Part shown: positions 1-10,399 of the stretch, piece by piece
Layout: every line of letters starts with the position of its first letter
Position numbering within the stretch: position 1 is the stretch's first letter
Assembly: GCF_003573695.1 (NCBI RefSeq)
Contig: NC_039362.1
Coordinates: 116,601,120 to 116,665,119, forward strand
Direction of reading: 5' to 3'
DNA from: Papaver somniferum
Taxonomy: Eukaryota; Streptophyta; Magnoliopsida; Ranunculales; Papaveraceae
DNA: 64,000 nt
The notes under the pieces: generated by a model
The model's database searches: none
Seen by the model: only the letters and a program-made list of their open reading frames with translations
Told to the model about the DNA's origin: nothing
Translations under genes and position numbers: made by a program

Positions 1-1206
1 CAAACAACTCTCTTGCACCTCCAACTCTATTTACAACACCTGCAATCTCTCACACAAACAACCATCATCTCAAACTACAACACTGCTAAACTGCCACTGC
101 AACTTTAAGACTCTCAATTCGTCCATTAAAACTTCTTACTTCAGTTTAATTAACTCAACATTAATCTTCAAATCACAGTTCAATATCCAAATTTCACAGA
201 CATCAATTACATCCATGCTTAAACAAATATAACAACCTTAAATCAAGTAAGAAGATATTACCTCAAAAACAAACACATAAGTCTTCTTCTTCGTCTAGTT
301 ACACACTATTAGTCTCATCTCTTCCATCAGCAATCCAAACCCATGAACCTCAAAAATCTGTTCTGTCAAGAACCCTAAATTCAATCACCATCATTCGATT
401 TCATCCTCTAAAACTTATCTTCATCTATAATATCACTACAAATCCTCAATTCACTCATTACCCAACTCGAATCAACCTCTTAGAACATCGGTTTCACCTT
501 TCAATTGTTTCCCTGAATTTTTAACGAAACCCTAACTCTTCAACTCAACACTGAATCAACTTCATAATTATAATTAAATACCAACCCCCTTTGTTCTTCA
601 TCACCAACTATTCAAATCCTCTTTTAGTTACTCAATTCCCCCATAACTTCATCTCGCAGAAACCCTAATCTCCAAATCTTATTATCCATTTCCTCTTCTG
701 AAACAAAATTAATTCCAATATCATCACCACCTCACTCAGATCATGATAACTTGTCTATTTCTCGTGACCTCACAGCCTCTGAAACTGACAAAATCGCCAG
801 AGGAGAAGAACAGAAGAAGAAAAGAGAAGAGAAAGAGGGGAAGCAGAAAAGAAGAGGAAAGAAGAAGAAAAGAGAAAGTGAAAGTCTTCTCTCAGACACG
901 TTTTGGTGATAAGGCCAACGAATCATGATAAAGGCACCCACCCAAATGTTAAGGGTAGCCAGGTCGGTTAACTACAAAATAATTATTCTGCCCTTCATAA
1001 TCATCCGCTGATATCTTCTTCATCCGGTAACCGAATGACATGTTCGAGTAGTCTATCTCGCATAACTTTCCGAGATCTATTCAACGGTACTATTTTCGGA
1101 TCTAGATCGTTGTTAGATTAATTTTTACTTATTGAATCTATATTAATTAATCGAGTCATTAGTGGTAAATCGTCTCTTCATCGTCCTTTGACCGGTCTAA
1201 TTTCGT
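1..1206. other. Unassigned AT-rich sequence, no gene seen
   Basis: No reading frame here looks like a protein. The first 730 bases are rich in C, T and A with several AACCCTAA motifs (near 371, 527 and 660), as in plant promoters and 5' leaders. A purine-rich tract of GA and GAA runs at about 785-890 and accounts for the low-complexity open frames on both strands. From 950 on the sequence is AT-rich and unrelated by eye to any other part of the window. It lies where the rest of the outer gypsy 3' LTR would be expected but does not resemble the intact LTR at 58225-61726. Confidence 0.5.
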
Positions 1207-2658
1207 TGACGAGCTCGAGGGTCTTTACAGGTTCACACTTCGTGTGATCGTCTATGGATACGAGATCGAGACAATACAACAACGAAGTATGTTTACTTGA
1301 TAATAGGTTCGGACTTAACCAAACTCTAGGGATTGTCTATCAAGTAAAATAGGAATTAAGGTTTGTGTATTTTACTTATAATTATAATAAAAACAATTAT
1401 AATTGCGAAAATAGAAAAGTAAAAGACACAGCAAGATTTTGTTAACGAGGAAACCGCAAATGCAGAAAAATCCCGGGACCTAGTCCAGAATTGAATACTC
1501 TCATAATTAATCCGCTATACAAAATCAAACCAACTTCGTATAGTTGAAACCAAGCAACTAAACCTATAGTTCACCTAGTTTCCTCAGTATCACTGCGCCT
1601 CCAACTTGTTAATAAGTCACGCACTTGGAACAATTTCTTTGGTTCGTATTCCAAACAGTAAAGGAACAACAAATCTGTTCAGTAACAACTCTTTTCAAAT
1701 AACGTGATATGAGTCTGACAAAGGATCTTCCGTTTAACCAATAAACTCCTTTGTCGGGTCCTTAGATCAATCTCTCAACAACTAGTGAAGTAATTGTTAG
1801 ACTATGCAATCAATACTATTAATCACAAAGAAGTGTATTGATGTCGATCTACTCAACTAATCAATCCAACCTATCACAAAGATAAACCGATTATAGTTGG
1901 ATACCTTTCCAGCCGAAACAAGTATTGTGCACACCAAAGATTATGAACCCAAAAAGTCTTCTTGTCTTCAAATCTTCTTTAATATTCAATCAGCACCTGC
2001 ACACAATCAACTTGAATCTCTTGTGATCAATCACACACAAAACGGAGTCTGTTAACGTTGGATTATCCCAAGACGTCTTTAGATCTACAAACAGTCTAAA
2101 GATCCCCGTCGAAACTTCGATCTAGTTTGAGTGAATCTTATATCAGAAGAGAAGATTCTCAAGCATAAACAAACTAGGTGCAATCAAAGTTCAACAACTG
2201 TTAGTCAATCAAATCAATCGAAAACTAAAATAAACAACAATTATCTAGTTTCCCACCAATGGTACTAATAGAGCTTCTCAATCCCAAAGAAGTCTTTAAA
2301 CTGAGGGGCCGTAAGAGTCGCCTAATTAGGTTACTTTCCTCTTCGAATAGGCGGCTCCACCAGTAACAACACAACTAGGTAGTTTTGATGACTCTGAGGA
2401 TTAGTTTGCTAGAAATGCAAAATTCAATATTTATAGACAAGGAAGTTTGGACACCAAGGAATTTCCAAAACCGAATATTCTCAAAGATATGCAACAAACA
2501 CAACCGGTTTTCATAATTCCTGGAAAATGCACTGTCCAAATATTGACCGAAATCCCAATAGAAAAATCTATAATCAGTAAATGCACTTTACTAATTATTC
2601 TTTTCTAAAGATATGCATTTAATTGCTGGAGATTAAATAGCATATAAAAACTAAGAAA

Positions 2659-2673
2659 CACTACACCAAATTC
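2659..2673 (+). repeat. CACTA left terminal inverted repeat
   Basis: CACTACACCAAATTC, perfectly complementary to 20893-20907. The target duplication AAA lies immediately left. Confidence 0.93.
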
Positions 2674-2689
2674 TAGGATTAGAAACAGA

Positions 2690-2960
2690 GCTAGCCGTTA
2701 CTAAAACGGATTGTAACGGCTCTGTTGCAAAAGTGGGTGTTACAGTTACGAATTTTGGTTGTAACGGCCTTAGTAACAGGTGTTAACCGTTACGAATTGC
2801 CTCGTGGTAACAGCTCAGGTTCGTTACGATTTTTTTTTAACAACGAGGTCGTAACGTACCAGAGCCGCTACTACGTGGCTAATTAGTAACAGGCGAGAGC
2901 CGTTACTACGTGGCAAGTTGAAACAGTTTACAGCCGTTACGAATTTTTTCGTAACAGCAA
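2690..2960. repeat. CACTA left subterminal repeats
   Basis: About ten copies, in both orientations, of short motifs such as CCGTTACGAAT, GTAACGGC, AGCCGTTAC and CGTAACAG. The same words recur at 20775-20892 near the other end. In En/Spm relatives such arrays are transposase-binding sites, and that role is inferred here. Confidence 0.85.
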
Positions 2961-3865
2961 AATAATTACTGCCAGTCAACATTGACCTGACCAATTTTGA
3001 CCAGGTCAAGGCTGACCGGCAGTTCATTTTTTACCGTAAATAAGCCGAAATTCTAAATTCAATACCCTGCATACACCTTTCAATACATTCATAACCACAT
3101 TCAACAACAATTTGTTCAATCATTCATATCACATTCATTCAATTCATCTCAGATTCATATAACAAAAGAACTGAAATTTCTGTAAGTACCAATTTTTTTT
3201 TTTGTTAAGTATCAAATTTCTAAAGGAATACATGGAAGGTTCCAATACAAATTTCTAAAGGAACAGATACAAACTTACTAACTGCCTACAAAACTTGAAT
3301 ACATGGAACTTACAAACCTTGAAGTTGCTTTGTTCTCCACCCTTTCTGATGAAATAGAGCAACTCGATGTAGGCAATCCTGCAAAATACAACAGGCAGCA
3401 TTATTATGACAAGTAAACTGGAAGAAATAATGCTCAAAATACGCAACAAGTAAATGCAAACAAGCAATAGAACACAACTCAAAATGCAAACAAGCAATAA
3501 AACACAACTCAAAATACGCAGCAAGTAAATCCTCCTCGGAGAATTCTTCGTCATCTTCACATACAACCAAGAAAAACGTATCTTAAATTACAGGAACTTG
3601 ACAAATAACACAAAACTCAAAATGCACTAACCAGAGCATCCGTAACACATGAGTACTTTTATTATCATGTCTTTAAAATCCATACAATAGACCAAGACAG
3701 TCAACTAAAATTGACTCCATGTAACATATTATCATGGTTCAGAATCTAATTCAAGAAGGAACAGAGAAATCCGAACTGAAAGAACTATGTCCACTAGTTG
3801 TAAACCAAGACAAAAAAAAAAAAAATCCACTTTCACAAAGTTATACATGCAAGCCTCTTACCAGA
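2961..3865. other. CACTA interior, possible exon remnants, function unknown
   Basis: Mostly AT-rich. On the minus strand a possible exon at about 3317-3377 follows a good acceptor (TTTTGCAG) and can read IAYIELLYFIRKGG or, in another frame, DCLHRVALFHQKGW. A second minus-strand piece at about 3505-3565 reads CEDDEEFSEEDLLAAY. I do not recognise either. They lie just downstream (minus strand) of the GRIM-19-like fragment and could be part of the same capture or a separate one. Confidence 0.3.
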
Positions 3866-4133
3866 CATCAGGATAGTGTTAAACGCTTTCACCGACTTTC
3901 CATCCTGGAACATCCGTCATGATTCTCGCTTCTTCCTCTAGTCTAAATACTTTTTTCATTGGCTGGCGAATCTGATATAAAGTTAGGTAAGATTTAGTCC
4001 TGATTTCACATAGAGGTGTGTGATTGGACGGGTAAAGGGGATTGACAGTGTAGATTTCACCTTTCATCCTTTTCGGCTTGAAGCATAGGGAGAATCCCTC
4101 TCCGGGAAGCATATTTCTCTTCTTAGAGTGCCC
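3866..4133 (-). pseudogene. GRIM-19 / NDUFA13-like (complex I subunit) gene fragment captured by the CACTA
   Basis: Two minus-strand pieces match the C-terminal half of the plant GRIM-19 (complex I B16.6, NDUFA13) family. The first (about 4063-4133) follows an AG acceptor and reads EEKYASRRGILPMLQAEKDER. The second (about 3866-3960) reads EEEARIMTDVPGWKVGESV and then, after a stop, PDVW followed by a stop, which is how the family ends. The intact protein is a small single-pass inner-membrane subunit of mitochondrial complex I. This copy has a stop in place of a lysine codon in the first exon, another stop after GESV, and lacks the segment between the pieces. It is a non-functional captured fragment. 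The family assignment rests on remembered consensus sequence and was not searched. Confidence 0.72.
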
Positions 4134-4480
4134 TGCATATCAACATTAACATGTATGTGTCAGCACCACTTCTCAGACCATGCCAAGGTTGTCCTTAAAC
4201 AGACAGCTTCAGTTCTAGTAGAGTTAAGACAGTAATTATTCAAGTCCTTAAGAAGCAGCGAACATGAAACTCCCTGGCCAAGCATTTGAGATTGAATAAT
4301 AGATGTCCAGCTAAACTGGCACTAACAAGGTTATTTGGATAGATCTTTCCCCTGGCTAAGCAAGATGTTCATATTGCTTTGTTAATTTGCAGGTCAAGAG
4401 TTTTAAGAGCTTCACTCCTAGTCATTCATCTATATTCTGGCAGTATAGAATATGAAATTAGGAAAGGCAAAGATACTTAA
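4134..4480. other. CACTA interior, no gene recognised
   Basis: No supported coding feature. It resembles plant intron sequence and may be intron of the captured minus-strand gene. Confidence 0.5.
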
Positions 4481-4714
4481 CTAGTTAACTGCAACTAGGT
4501 AAGATGAAGCTTCATAAGTTGGCACTATCTTTTGTCCTGCAACAAACCAAAGTCCATAAGCTCTCTCACCAGAACTGAGTACAATTGTAAGAAACAGGAA
4601 ATCAATCAAGTATACAAGTGAAGTACTTACCTGGTAATCTAGAAGGTACACAAGCTGATGCCAACCCCACTGCAGTTCACTTCCCACCAGCGCAATACCT
4701 CGCAAAATATCCAC
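4481..4714 (-). pseudogene. Unidentified captured exons (minus strand)
   Basis: A minus-strand exon-like stretch (about 4634-4714) reads DILRGIALVGSELQWGWHQL and ends at a strong donor, GTAAGTACT. A second piece (about 4500-4570) follows a pyrimidine-rich acceptor and reads SGERAYGLWFVAGQ. The splice-site signature suggests real captured exons. I could not place the protein. Weak resemblance of WGWHQ to the WGMYQ motif of GRIM-19 is noted but not relied on. An unspliced open frame runs through both pieces. Confidence 0.35.
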
Positions 4715-4879
4715 AACGAATAAAACATTATAAGAAAACTTATAAATACATGAGAAAATATGTCATAGGCAGAGAACTACAAAATTAAGCAAAAAGCAAA
4801 AAACAAAAAGTGAACAAACATAAGATAAACATCAAGAGTACAAACAATATCCTAAATTATTAAAGAAATATAGAAATCC

Positions 4880-5400
4880 TAAAGGTAGCGAATTTCAGAA
4901 CAGACAATATTGGAGCCTTAAAACTGCATTGTAGCTTTTCAGGCGACGCTCAAACTCTTCCGCCAACAACACTGATCTGCAACTATCATACATCAACACC
5001 TGAACCTGCAGTTCCATCATCTTCTTCTCACTTCAACCACACTGTCACAGCTGAAACATATCCATGGGCTTCATAATCTCCATTGTATCCGTACATATTA
5101 CCAGCTGCAGCAGGCCACTGGTTTGGATCTGCATGTTGCAGAACCATACCACCGGATTGGGCAGAATAGTTTGGCCAGATTTAAAATCTTCCACTGATGT
5201 AAGTAAATTAAAATTAATGCAGCATGACATATGATAATAAGTGTCCACAGGAAAAGAAGAATAAATCTTACTCTTGCAGTGTTTCCGTCACTTCCATCAC
5301 TGGAACCATCAGTCTTATAGTCCCCGTTATATCCATCGGCAGTTAGTGTTCCTCAAACTTTTTCAATTTGTCAAGGCTATCTGCATATCGCCTGAGACAA
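4880..5400 (-). pseudogene. Unidentified captured coding fragments, Gly/Tyr/Asn-rich
   Basis: Three minus-strand stretches look like exons. At about 4890-4975, SVLLAEEFERRLKSYNAVL follows a TTGCAG acceptor. At about 5045-5185 a frame reads SAQSGGMVLQHADPNQWP and goes on through NMYGYNGDYEAHGY. At about 5270-5400 it reads RYADSLDKLKKFEEH then ADGYNGDYKTDGSSDG. The repeated GYNGDY pattern and the lysine-rich helix recall C-terminal tails of plant RNA-processing factors, but I cannot name a family. Stops and frame changes are present. Confidence 0.35.
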
Positions 5401-5639
5401 GATTTCAGTTAGTCTTGTAAGTACTGACCCATGTGCGCATACTAAGATTTTCTATTAGATGTAAAATGAGTTAACTGGTGGGTAGTTCTACGCTTGTAAC
5501 ATAGCAAAAGTAAAATGGATATAATTAATGACTAACATTTTCACATGAGCAACCTGAGATGTAGAACGAGCTCCACAGTTCCCCATCACCCCTGTTAACA
5601 TAGGTTATTGCTCTTTCTTACTATGAATATAATAATTTT

Positions 5640-5790
5640 CCTAACCACAAACTGAAGCAGGTGAGGAATATGAGATTCATACGGCTGGAAACGTTCACAC
5701 CAAATGAATAGAGAACCGTCAGGCTGTCTTACAAATGCTTCAATTTCCTCGCATTCAATCTGCAACTCCATTCCTAAAAACAAGCCAAGA
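5640..5790 (-). pseudogene. REV3-like (DNA polymerase zeta catalytic subunit) fragment captured by the CACTA
   Basis: The minus strand reads ERFQPYESHIPHLLQFVV at about 5640-5700. This closely matches the conserved N-terminal motif of REV3, the catalytic subunit of translesion polymerase zeta (QPYESHIP followed by LLQF or ILQF). Upstream in the same frame lie about 30 further residues (CEEIEAFVRQPDGSLFIW) that I cannot match. The frame then runs into intron-like sequence after FVV. Only one small exon is present, so it cannot be functional. The call rests on one strong 14-residue motif. Confidence 0.5.
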
Positions 5791-5849
5791 TTATTCACAC
5801 AATCACAGACAAAGTACACAGGACCATACATTGACAAAGTGGTGGTTAC

Positions 5850-6326
5850 TGTTAAAATTATAAACTTGATTTTAGAAGTGTCTAGAATTATCTAGGCCCA
5901 ACTAGTCTATTGTAGATTAGTCCACAATACTCTAGCCCATCTAGAGGCTTCATGGCTATAAGGACCCAAGCTTACTAGAATATTCATGAATGTACAAAAG
6001 GTTCTAAACTATCTAGAAATATCTAGCACATGTTGTAGTTAGTTGGGATAGATATTTCTCTAGGGAGTTCTAGAGAATTCTTAGGTTGGCTATAAATAGG
6101 GAGGTAGTGCAACCAAGTGAAGGTGTAATTGAGTGAAAAACAAAGTTAGTGGTAAGGTGAGAATTAAAGGGAGTGTGTGTAAGAAGTAAGGTCTTGTACC
6201 ACCAAACAAAGTTTTGAGATCAATAAAATTTCATTTCTCTTAAACCACAGTTGAGTGTCTGTGAGCCCATTCTCAAATCATTTTCAATACCCATTTAGCC
6301 CATTAACTTCAAAATCATTTCCAACA
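5850..6326 (+). repeat. 5' LTR of the copia element
   Basis: Starts TGTTAAAATT and ends TTCCAACA. It holds a TATA box, TATAAATA, at 6091-6098 and a poly(A) signal, AATAAA, near 6222, in the order promoter then polyadenylation signal. Confidence 0.96.
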
Positions 6327-6329
6327 AAG

Positions 6330-6342
6330 TGGTATCAGAGCC
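6330..6342 (+). promoter_or_regulatory. Copia primer-binding site
   Basis: TGGTATCAGAGCC, complementary to the 3' end of plant initiator tRNA-Met, three bases after the LTR. It primes minus-strand cDNA synthesis. Confidence 0.93.
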
Positions 6343-6352
6343 ATAGATCCTA

Positions 6353-7095
6353 ATGACTAGTGAAATGTTTCCGTTTCATGTACCTAAACTCACCAAAGAT
6401 AACTATGAAAATTGGAGTATCCAAATGAAGGCGTTATTAGGCTCGCAAGATGCATGGGAGATTGTAGAGAAAGGTTATGTTGAACCGGATGATGAAGCGG
6501 CGCTTCCGCAAAATGAAAAAGATGCGCTGCGCATTTCAAGAAAGAGAGACAAGAAGGCTCTCTACCTCATCTATCAAGGAATGGATGAGTCGTCATTCGA
6601 GAAGATATCAAGAGCCGCTAATGCAAAGAAAGCGTGGGAGATTTTGCAAAATTCATTCAAAGGCGTGGACAAAGTAAAGAAGGTGCGGTTGCAAACTCTA
6701 AGAGGTGAGTTCGAATCTCTCTCCATGAAAGAGTCCGAATTAATATCGGATTATTTTTCAAGAGTTTTAGTTGTTGTTAATCAACTAAGAAGAAATGGCG
6801 AGGTCATGGGTGATAGTCGTGTGATTGAAAAAATCTACGGTCACTTGTTCCTAAATTCGACTATATCGTCGTTGCAATCGAGGAGTCCAAAGACGTTGAA
6901 TCCATGACCGTGGATGAGCTCATGGGATCTCTTCAAGCCCATGAAGAAAGAATGAGAAAGAGAAAAAAGAGGAGCGGTAGAACAAGTTCTACAAGCTAAG
7001 CTTACTTTAAAAGACAAAGGAGAGAGCTCTAGTAATATGCTAGAGGAAGAGGACGTGGCTACTACGGCGGAAAGAAAGAGGCAAGCAAAATAACG
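6353..7095 (+). pseudogene. Copia gag, frameshifted
   Basis: Starts ATG at 6353 and reads a typical copia capsid (UBN2-type): [20 protein letters not shown] at the N-terminus, then [11 protein letters not shown] and [19 protein letters not shown]. The frame is lost near 6830, where a base appears to be missing. It stops at 6907, while the expected sequence ([19 protein letters not shown]) continues in another frame at about 6890-6960. At least one more indel follows at about 6965-7080 before the Gly/Arg-rich region and zinc knuckle, which now sit in the pol frame. Gag normally forms the virus-like particle. This copy could supply only its N-terminal part. Confidence 0.9.
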
Positions 7096-10000
7096 ATGAT
7101 CAGAGAGGCCAGAGGTCAAGCTCCACAAGAGGTCGTGGTAGAGGAAATAATTCATGGCGCAACAACCAATAATAGGCCAAGGTATGACAAATCTCAAGTC
7201 GAATGCTATAATTGTCATAAGCTTGGTCATTATGCTTCGGACTGTCGATCTTCTTCAAATAATGTCGAGGAGAGAGCAAACTACGCTAGTAAAGAAAATC
7301 AAGAAGACCAGACCTTGTTGGTGGCATGCAAAGGAGGTGACTATGATGAAAACTGTACATGGGTGCTTGATACGGGAGCAAGCAACCATATGTGCGGCAC
7401 GAAGGAAAAATTCGTGGAGCTTGATGAATCAGTTTCCGGCAATGTGACGTTTGGAAATGGAGCGAAAACTCCGGTGAGTGGTCTTGGCAAAATTTTGATT
7501 CGATTAAAAAATGGAAGCCATCAATTTATTTCTAATGTTTATTATGTCCCTAACGTAAAAATGAATATATTAAGTTTGGGACAACTCTTAGAAAAGGGCT
7601 ATAGGATGAACATGGAAAACCTTAGTCTTTTCATAAGAGATAGGAGAGGAAAACTAATTGCCAAAGTGCCAATGACGGGAAATAGGATGTTCTATCTGAA
7701 CATTCAAAATGACATCGCGAGATGTCTGACTGCTTGTGTGAAAGACTCGTCATGGCTCTGGCATCTTAGATATGGACATCTAAATTTTGGAGGATTAAAG
7801 TTACTGTCCAAACAAAATATGGTTAGAGGTTTGCCAAGAATAGACCACCCGGATCAATTGTGCGAAGGATGTTTACTTGGAAAACATTTCAGAAAAAGTT
7901 TTCCTAAGGAAACACTGACGAGAGCCACAAAGCCACTGGAGTTAGTTCACACGGACGTTTGTGGACCAATAAAGCCAAGCTCGTATGGTGGAAATAACTA
8001 TTTCCTCATATTTGTCGACGATTTTAGTCGAAAAACATGGGTTTATTTCTTGAAACAAAAATCGGAGGTTTTCTCCAATTTCAAGAAATTTAAATCCATT
8101 GTGGAGAAAGAAAGCGGCTTCGAAATTGTGTCTATGAGATCAGATAGAGGAGGTGAATTTACCTCGAAGGAGTTCGAGTCTTACTGTGAAGACAATGGAA
8201 TCCGTCGGCCTCTTACGGTTCCATATACACCTCAACAAAATGGAGTTGCCGAAAGGAGAAACAGGACAATTCTCAATATGGCTCGGAGTATGTTGAAGAC
8301 AAAGAGAGTGCCCAGGGAGTTTTGGGCAGAAGCAGTTGACTGTGCGGTTTACCTGATAAACCGATGTCCCACAAAAAGCGTGTGGAACATGACTCCTTTA
8401 GAAGCATGGAGCGGAGTGAAACCCGGCGTCTCACACTTACGAGTATTCGGAAGTATCGCATATGCTCATGTGCCGAACCAGCTGAGAACGAAGCTGGATG
8501 ACAGGAGTGCCAAGTACATATTTATCGGTTATGACTCTCGGTCCAAGGGATACAAGTTGTACGATCCAATCAATAGAAAGGTCATCACAAGCAGAGATGT
8601 GGAGTTCGATGAAGAAGGCATCTGGGACTTCGGTGTTCAAGAAAAGGATTACAATTTTCTCCCTATCGTAGAAGAAGAACAACAACCACCGGTACCAGAA
8701 TCTCCAGCTAATACACCACCTCCGTCTCCTTCAGCGTTGCACCAAAATGATCCATCATCAGCAGATGAAAGCTCAAGCGAGAGGCCCTTACGGACGAGGA
8801 GTTTAAATGATATCTACGGAGACAATATATCTCTCTTTTGTCTCTTTGCAGATAGTGAACCAATAACTTTTGACGAAGCCGTGGAAAGTGAAAAATGGAG
8901 AAAGGCGATGAATGAAGAAATTAAGGCTATTGAGAAGAATAGCACCTGGGAGCTTGTAACACTTCCGAAAGGACAAAGAGCAATTGGAGTAAAGTGGGTG
9001 TACAAAGCCAAGAAAAACGCAAAAGGGGAGGTTGAAAGATACAAGGCAAGATTGGTAGTAAAAGGATATAACCAAAGAGAGGGCATCGACTATGATGAGG
9101 TATTTGCTCCTGTTGCTCGTCTTGAAACTATAAGATTAATTATCTCTCTAGCTGCCCAGAATAGATGGAAAGTCCATCAAATGGACGTCAAGTCTGCCTT
9201 TCTAAATGGGCATCTTGAAGAGACGGTATACGTCGAGCAGCCGCCGGGGTACGAAGTAAAAGGACAAGAAAATAAAGTCCTGAAGTTGAAAAAGGCTTTA
9301 TACGGCCTAAAACAAGCGCCGAGAGCATGGTATAGCAGAATCGACAAGTACTTCCAAGAAAATAATTTTAAGAAATGCCCGCATGAACATGCTCTCTATG
9401 TGAAGGTGGATGAAAAGGGAAATATGTTGCTCGTCTGCCTATATGTGGATGATTTGATCTTTACCGGCAATAATCCTACAATGTTCGAGGAGTTCAAGAA
9501 AACGATGACGAGAGAATTTGAGATGACGGACATTGGTCTTATGTCATACTATCTCGGGCTTGAAGTAAAACAACAAGAAAATGGAATATTTATATCTCAA
9601 GAAGGATATGCGAAGGAAATCCTTAAGAGATTTAAAATGGAGGAGTGTAATCCGGCAATTACTCCCGTGGAATGCGGAATCAAGCTATCAAAGATCGATG
9701 AAGGAGAGAAGGTCAATCCGACTCTTTACAAGAGCCTTGTTGGAAGCTTGAGATACTTAACTTGTACAAGGCCAGATATTCTCTACGGAGTAGGACTAAT
9801 CAGTCGCTACATGGAAGCACCTACGGTTACCCATATGAAGACTGCCAAGAGAATTCTGCGCTACTTAAAAGGTACGCTTGATTTCGGTTTATTTTACTCG
9901 TCGTCAGACAAGTACAAACTCGTTGGATACAGCGACAGTGATTGGGCCGGAGATTTAGATGAAAGGAAAAGTACTACTGGTTTTGTATTTTTCCTCGGAG

Positions 10001-10392
10001 ATACAGGCTTCACTTGGAGTTCGAAGAAGCAACCGATCGTCACGCTCTCCACTTGCGAAGCTGAGTACGTCGCAGCAGCATCGTGTGTTTGTCACGCGAT
10101 ATGGCTAAGGAGTTTAATGAATGAACTTAAAATGGAGCAGGAAGAACCGACTACAGTATTTGTGGACAACAAGTCAGCAATAGCTTTAGCAAAGAATCCA
10201 GTGTTCCACGACCGCAGCAAGCACATCGACACACGGTACCATTTTATCCGAGAGTGCATATCGGAGAATAAGGTACAACTGAAATATACAAAGTCTCAAG
10301 ACCAAGTTGCGGACATATTCACGAAACCTCTAAAGCACGAGGTCTTCGTCAGATTGCGAGAAATTCTTGGAGTTACTTCAAATCAAGTTTAA
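7096..10392 (+). CDS. Copia polyprotein: gag zinc knuckle, protease, integrase, reverse transcriptase, RNase H
   Basis: An uninterrupted 1098-residue frame. Domains in order: CCHC zinc knuckle (C37, C40, H45, C50); aspartic protease active site DTGA at 92-95; GAG-pre-integrase HHCC (H223, H228, C256, C259); integrase core D287, D350, E386 with the canonical 35-residue D-E spacing; reverse transcriptase from about 617, with the catalytic YVDD at 783-786; RNase H from about 942 (SDSDWAGD) to the DNKSAIALAKNPVFH region near 1024-1039. The INT-before-RT order defines Ty1/copia. The first ATG is arbitrary because gag upstream is frameshifted; an intact relative would fuse gag and pol in one frame. 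It ends just before the polypurine tract. All catalytic residues are present, so the enzymes could act if translated. Confidence 0.95.
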   Translation: MIREARGQAPQEVVVEEIIHGATTNNRPRYDKSQVECYNCHKLGHYASDCRSSSNNVEERANYASKENQEDQTLLVACKGGDYDENCTWVLDTGASNHMCGTKEKFVELDESVSGNVTFGNGAKTPVSGLGKILIRLKNGSHQFISNVYYVPNVKMNILSLGQLLEKGYRMNMENLSLFIRDRRGKLIAKVPMTGNRMFYLNIQNDIARCLTACVKDSSWLWHLRYGHLNFGGLKLLSKQNMVRGLPRIDHPDQLCEGCLLGKHFRKSFPKETLTRATKPLELVHTDVCGPIKPSSYGGNNYFLIFVDDFSRKTWVYFLKQKSEVFSNFKKFKSIVEKESGFEIVSMRSDRGGEFTSKEFESYCEDNGIRRPLTVPYTPQQNGVAERRNRTILNMARSMLKTKRVPREFWAEAVDCAVYLINRCPTKSVWNMTPLEAWSGVKPGVSHLRVFGSIAYAHVPNQLRTKLDDRSAKYIFIGYDSRSKGYKLYDPINRKVITSRDVEFDEEGIWDFGVQEKDYNFLPIVEEEQQPPVPESPANTPPPSPSALHQNDPSSADESSSERPLRTRSLNDIYGDNISLFCLFADSEPITFDEAVESEKWRKAMNEEIKAIEKNSTWELVTLPKGQRAIGVKWVYKAKKNAKGEVERYKARLVVKGYNQREGIDYDEVFAPVARLETIRLIISLAAQNRWKVHQMDVKSAFLNGHLEETVYVEQPPGYEVKGQENKVLKLKKALYGLKQAPRAWYSRIDKYFQENNFKKCPHEHALYVKVDEKGNMLLVCLYVDDLIFTGNNPTMFEEFKKTMTREFEMTDIGLMSYYLGLEVKQQENGIFISQEGYAKEILKRFKMEECNPAITPVECGIKLSKIDEGEKVNPTLYKSLVGSLRYLTCTRPDILYGVGLISRYMEAPTVTHMKTAKRILRYLKGTLDFGLFYSSSDKYKLVGYSDSDWAGDLDERKSTTGFVFFLGDTGFTWSSKKQPIVTLSTCEAEYVAAASCVCHAIWLRSLMNELKMEQEEPTTVFVDNKSAIALAKNPVFHDRSKHIDTRYHFIRECISENKVQLKYTKSQDQVADIFTKPLKHEVFVRLREILGVTSNQV

Positions 10393-10399
10393 GGGCGGC
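10391..10399 (+). promoter_or_regulatory. Copia polypurine tract
   Basis: AAGGGCGGC immediately before the 3' LTR. It is short and overlaps the pol stop codon. It would prime plus-strand synthesis. Confidence 0.75.

Noticed and set aside
741..941. Overlapping open frames on both strands
   Set aside because: Produced by a low-complexity GA-rich tract; Lys/Glu/Arg-only or Ser/Phe/Leu-only products with no domain.
8273..9086. Several minus-strand frames within the copia pol region
   Set aside because: Antisense shadows of the integrase and reverse transcriptase coding sequence; no independent features.
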